From Bog-756 sp963812525 (GTDB lineage: Bacteria > Actinomycetota > Acidimicrobiia > Acidimicrobiales > RAAP-2): a DNA stretch of 64,000 nucleotides. A model generated the notes under the pieces. It made no database searches. It was not told where the DNA came from and saw nothing but the letters and a program-made list of their open reading frames with translations. This document shows, one piece after another, positions 61,310 through 64,000 of this stretch. Within the stretch, counting starts at the first letter, position 1; each line of letters begins with the position of its first letter. The DNA is taken from the NCBI GenBank assembly GCA_963812525.1, contig CAWEVL010000009.1, forward strand, positions 496,001 to 560,000, read 5' to 3'. Position numbers and translations under genes: made by a program.

Positions 61310-62464
61310 ATGGATGCTCCGACCTTCGCGTTGACCGATACCCATCGGGAGTTCCGCGACACGCTCCGCAAGTTCGCCGAGGACCGCGTCGCCCCGAATG
61401 CCGCTCAGGCCGATCGCGACGCCACGTTCCCGCAGAAGTCCTACGACGCCTGCGTGGAGCTGGAGCTCCCGGCCCTGGGCATCCCGGTCGGGTACGGGGG
61501 GGCCGGGGCCGACATGGTGACCCAGGCCATCATGGCCGAGGAGCTGGCCCGGGTCTGCGCCTCCACCTCCCTCACCCTGCTGATCTCCAAGACCGGCATG
61601 CTGCCGGTGATCAACTGGGGGACCGAGGCGCTCAAGCAGAAGTACCTCCCCGGCGTGGCCTCCGGGGAGCACCAGGCCAGCTACTGCCTGTCCGAGGCCG
61701 ATGCCGGCAGCGACGTGGCCGCCATGCGCACCGGCGCCGTTCGTGACGGCGATCACTACGTGTTGACCGGGTCGAAGCACTGGATCACCAACGCCGGGGT
61801 GTCGGACCTCTACACCGTGTTCGCGGTGACCGATCCCGACGCCGGGCACGGGCAGGGGATCAGCTGCTTCGTGGTCGAGGCCGACTGGGGGGTCGAGGTG
61901 GCCGCCCACGAGGACAAGATGGGACTGCGGGGCAGCCCCACCGCGGCCATCTCCTTCGATCACGTCACGGTGCCGGCCGCCAACCTGGTGGGGGAGGAGG
62001 GCATGGGGTTCAGCATCGCCATGCACACCCTGGACTGCAGCCGCCCCACTATCGGGGCGCAGGCGGTGGGGATCGCCCAGGGCGCCATCGACTACGCGGC
62101 CGGCTACATGAAAGAGCGCGTGGCGTTCGGCAAGGCCATCGCCGACCACCAGGGCCTCCGGTTCATGCTGGCCGAGATGGCCATGCGCAACGAGGCGGCC
62201 CGGACGCTCATCTACCGGGCCTGCTCGCTCATCGACGGCGGCGATCCGACCGGTGACCTGACCATGATCGGGGCCATGGCCAAGTGCTTTGCCTCCGACA
62301 CGGCCATGGCCGTCACCACCGACGCCGTCCAGCTCCTCGGAGGGTACGGCTTCACCAAGGACTTCCCGGTCGAGCGGTTCATGCGCGACGCCAAGATCAC
62401 CCAGATCTACGAGGGCACCAACCAGATCCAGCGGGTGGTGATCGCCAAGAAGTTGCTGGGCTAG
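61310..62464 (+). CDS. Acyl-CoA dehydrogenase
   Basis: 384 residues, normal length. FAD/substrate sites: AEELARVCASTSLTLLISK, ASYCLSEADAGSDVAAM, TGSKHWITNAGVSD, RVAFGKAIADHQGLRFMLAE, LLGGYGFTKDFPVERFMRD; the catalytic Glu is in QIYEGTNQIQRVVI. The position of that Glu fits short/medium-chain or branched-chain dehydrogenases. Electrons would go to EtfAB (10128-11903). TATTTT six bases upstream and no ribosome site suggest a leaderless message. Confidence 0.93.
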   Translation: MDAPTFALTDTHREFRDTLRKFAEDRVAPNAAQADRDATFPQKSYDACVELELPALGIPVGYGGAGADMVTQAIMAEELARVCASTSLTLLISKTGMLPVINWGTEALKQKYLPGVASGEHQASYCLSEADAGSDVAAMRTGAVRDGDHYVLTGSKHWITNAGVSDLYTVFAVTDPDAGHGQGISCFVVEADWGVEVAAHEDKMGLRGSPTAAISFDHVTVPAANLVGEEGMGFSIAMHTLDCSRPTIGAQAVGIAQGAIDYAAGYMKERVAFGKAIADHQGLRFMLAEMAMRNEAARTLIYRACSLIDGGDPTGDLTMIGAMAKCFASDTAMAVTTDAVQLLGGYGFTKDFPVERFMRDAKITQIYEGTNQIQRVVIAKKLLG

Positions 62465-62533
62465 GGCTTCTGGCTGCCGTCCAGCCGTCAGGTGTGGGGA
62501 CGAGGGCCTTGACCTCACGTTGACTTGAAGTCC

Positions 62534-62539
62534 TATCGT
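62534..62539 (+). promoter_or_regulatory. Putative -10 of a leaderless promoter (TATCGT)
   Basis: TATCGT, six bases, then the ATG at 62546; a TTGACC lies 19 bases upstream (62509-62514). Confidence 0.4.
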
Positions 62540-62545
62540 CAAACC

Positions 62546-63673
62546 ATGGACGCCTCACAGATCAGACGGCGGTACGCAGACCAGCTCACCTGGCCGGATC
62601 CGAGGCTGCTCGCCTGGGCCGCCTCGGTGGTGGGGGTTCCGAAGCTGGAACCCGCCGACTCGTTCGTGCTCCACGCCCCGCTGGAGCTGATGGCCAGGGC
62701 CGTGCTCCTGCCCGCCGTCGATTCCGCCGACCGGCAGCGGGCTCGGGAGCGGTTGGTGTGGATGGTTGACCAGTACGACCACGTCGGGCCGCGCGTGCCC
62801 GACCCCCGGCCGGTTGCCCATGGCTCAGCGGCTGACGGCATGTCGGCGCTGCTCGCCGCCATCCGGGCCTCGGACCTCGACGAGATCGACCGTCACGCGT
62901 CGTGGCTTGGCGACCATGCCACCGGGGACGACCTCCGGCGGGGCCTCGGGCCGTCCCTGGCGCCGTCGCTGGCCGCCGCGGCCCACGGGCCGATTGCCCT
63001 GCATCTGCTGCGTCGGTGCCCGGACGTCGGGCCCTCCCTCCTCCGGGGCGTGGCCCGCGAGGTCGGGCGCCATCCGGACTGGCTGATCCCGTGGGAGGGC
63101 TTGGCCTCGGGGAGCAGGCCCCTGCTGGACGCGTTGCTCGAGGCGCCTCGCCTGGGGATGCCCGGGAGCAACTTCATCCTGCCCATGGTCCGGCGCGGTT
63201 CGGACGCGGCCGTCCATCTCCTGACCGACGTGGCCGACGACCAGGTCGACGGGATGCAGGCCGTCAGCCGGGTGGCCGCGTGGTCCATGCTGCAGGATGC
63301 ATCCGACCACGTGCCCTACGGGTGGACCCACACCCTCACCATCCCGCAGGCCGTGATGTCGGTGGGTCTCCGAACACGGCAGGCGGTCGCCATTGCCGCC
63401 AGCCAGTCGATCGGCTTCCGGGCCTCCATGGGCGCCCGCGTCCTCGATCCGTCGGCATCGCTCCCACCGATCCCGCCGAAGGGCCGTGAGCAGCTGGCAT
63501 CGATGGCATCGCTCCACTTCGATGCCCACCTGGTCAAGTACACGCTGGCCTGTTTTGACGCCTCGGCGTACGATCCGGAGATGGCCGGCCTCTATCTGGC
63601 CGCCGCCGCCCACCTGCACGAATGGTGGGGAGACCAGCCCGGTGACGGGTTCTTCGGCCCCGGCGACCGCTAG
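62546..63673 (+). CDS. Conserved hypothetical protein, all-helical
   Basis: 375 residues, not recognised. Rich in Ala/Leu/Arg helices without signal peptide or membrane segment. Notable patches are WAASVVGVPKLEPADSFVLH, GPSLAPSLAAAAHGPIALH, GSNFILPMVRRGSDAAVHLL and HFDAHLVKYTLACFDASAYD. Several conserved-looking His and Asp could bind a metal or cofactor, but no family was identified. The ATG at 62546 is chosen over the upstream GTG/TTG starts because of the -10-to-start spacing. Confidence 0.6.
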   Translation: MDASQIRRRYADQLTWPDPRLLAWAASVVGVPKLEPADSFVLHAPLELMARAVLLPAVDSADRQRARERLVWMVDQYDHVGPRVPDPRPVAHGSAADGMSALLAAIRASDLDEIDRHASWLGDHATGDDLRRGLGPSLAPSLAAAAHGPIALHLLRRCPDVGPSLLRGVAREVGRHPDWLIPWEGLASGSRPLLDALLEAPRLGMPGSNFILPMVRRGSDAAVHLLTDVADDQVDGMQAVSRVAAWSMLQDASDHVPYGWTHTLTIPQAVMSVGLRTRQAVAIAASQSIGFRASMGARVLDPSASLPPIPPKGREQLASMASLHFDAHLVKYTLACFDASAYDPEMAGLYLAAAAHLHEWWGDQPGDGFFGPGDR

Positions 63674-63831
63674 GCACGGTGGGGCCGACGTCCTTGACGT
63701 CCGTCCGAACGGCCTGTCGGTTCGGGCCCCGGCGACGGCGTGGCCTGACCGGCTCCCGGGGTGGCGGAGATCTGAGCGCGGCCGGACCGTTGGGAGTACG
63801 GTCGGCCGTCGGGGGGAGAGCAGGAGGCACC
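63674..63831 (+). other. Intergenic, no gene seen
   Basis: 158 bp, GC-rich. TACGGT at 63797-63802 could be a -10 for the GYD gene. Confidence 0.35.
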
Positions 63832-64000
63832 ATGCCGAAATACCTGATTGAGGTGAACTACACCCTTGATGGCGTCAAGGGCCTGAAGGCCGAGGGCGGT
63901 ACCGCTCGGGTGACGGCGGCCACGGCACTGATCGAGAGTCTGGGCGGGACGGTCGAATCCTTCCACTTCGCGCTGGGTGAGAAGGACGCCTACGTCATCG
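63832..64000 (+). CDS. GYD-domain protein, N-terminal part (runs off window)
   Basis: The first 56 codons are present: MPKYLIEVNYTLDGVKGLKA, RVTAATALIESLGGTVESF and ALGEKDAYVI. This matches the short GYD domain family (α/β ferredoxin-like fold, unknown role). ATG at 63832 follows GCAGGAGGCACC, a strong ribosome site. Confidence 0.8.
   Translation, partial: MPKYLIEVNYTLDGVKGLKAEGGTARVTAATALIESLGGTVESFHFALGEKDAYVI

Overview
The window is about 70% GC, with dense genes, many GTG starts and long antisense shadow frames. Its gene content points to a high-GC actinobacterium, most likely class Acidimicrobiia. It carries a WhiB regulator, a PdtaS-type kinase, the histidine phosphatase/DUF3090/SCO1664 trio, a DUF222-HNH endonuclease, an FrhB-like protein and a protein with the W-Y-P-P-E motif common in Acidimicrobiia. 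Two blocks match the Mycobacterium tuberculosis gene order: pdtaS-whiB1 (Rv3220c/Rv3219) and argS-lysA-hom-thrC-(thrB absent)-rho-rpmE-prfA-prmC-tsaC (Rv1292-Rv1301).

Layout. 1-9 kb: the N-terminus of a cyclopropane-fatty-acid synthase family protein, a universal stress protein, a dGTPase-like HD protein, DUF3107, a pair of ArsA/Get3-type ATPases (BagA/BagB-like), an O-methyltransferase, a PHP phosphatase, PdtaS and, on the other strand, WhiB1 with a perfect CRP-type palindrome upstream. 9-18 kb: glycerophosphodiesterase, EtfBA, an MBOAT/SGNH pair, a DUF222-HNH protein and the SCO1664-DUF3090-phosphatase operon. 18-41 kb: an MMPL transporter, FrhB-like protein, Fpg/Nei-like glycosylase, two Bcp peroxiredoxins, a GntR-ABC operon, DEAD-box helicase, PIG-L/GATase/hemolysin-III operon, aconitase, a DrrAB-type exporter, a nonapeptide-repeat protein with an RDD membrane protein, AlkB, and an RpiR regulator facing a membrane-protein pair. 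41-44 kb is the only accessory stretch: a broken GyrI-like gene, a PPOX-fold protein, and two IS481-type elements stacked against the 3' end of a tRNA-Arg gene. 44-55 kb is the conserved housekeeping cluster. 55.7-60 kb is a branched-chain amino acid operon (leuB-ilvE-cimA). The last 4 kb holds two proteins of unknown function, a WYPPE-motif protein, an acyl-CoA dehydrogenase and the start of a GYD-domain gene.

The most unusual region is the leuB leader (55.77-56.29 kb). It has a promoter, a 15-codon leader peptide ending in Val-Ile-Ile, a terminator hairpin with a T-run (a textbook ribosome-mediated attenuator), then six 14-bp repeats. Each repeat is a complete ATG-to-TGA pentapeptide minigene that overlaps the next by ATGA. 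These feed into a 44-codon ORF carrying an in-frame 15-bp PGTKQ repeat, whose stop overlaps the leuB start. A second window-wide pattern is that about 14 genes have a TANNNT-like hexamer exactly 6-7 bases before the start codon and no Shine-Dalgarno sequence, which implies leaderless mRNAs.

Several genes, including argS (presumably indispensable) and the core pathway genes lysA and etfA, are split by single-base indels, mostly +1 insertions. I read these as sequencing errors in the source assembly rather than real gene decay, except in the transposase region.
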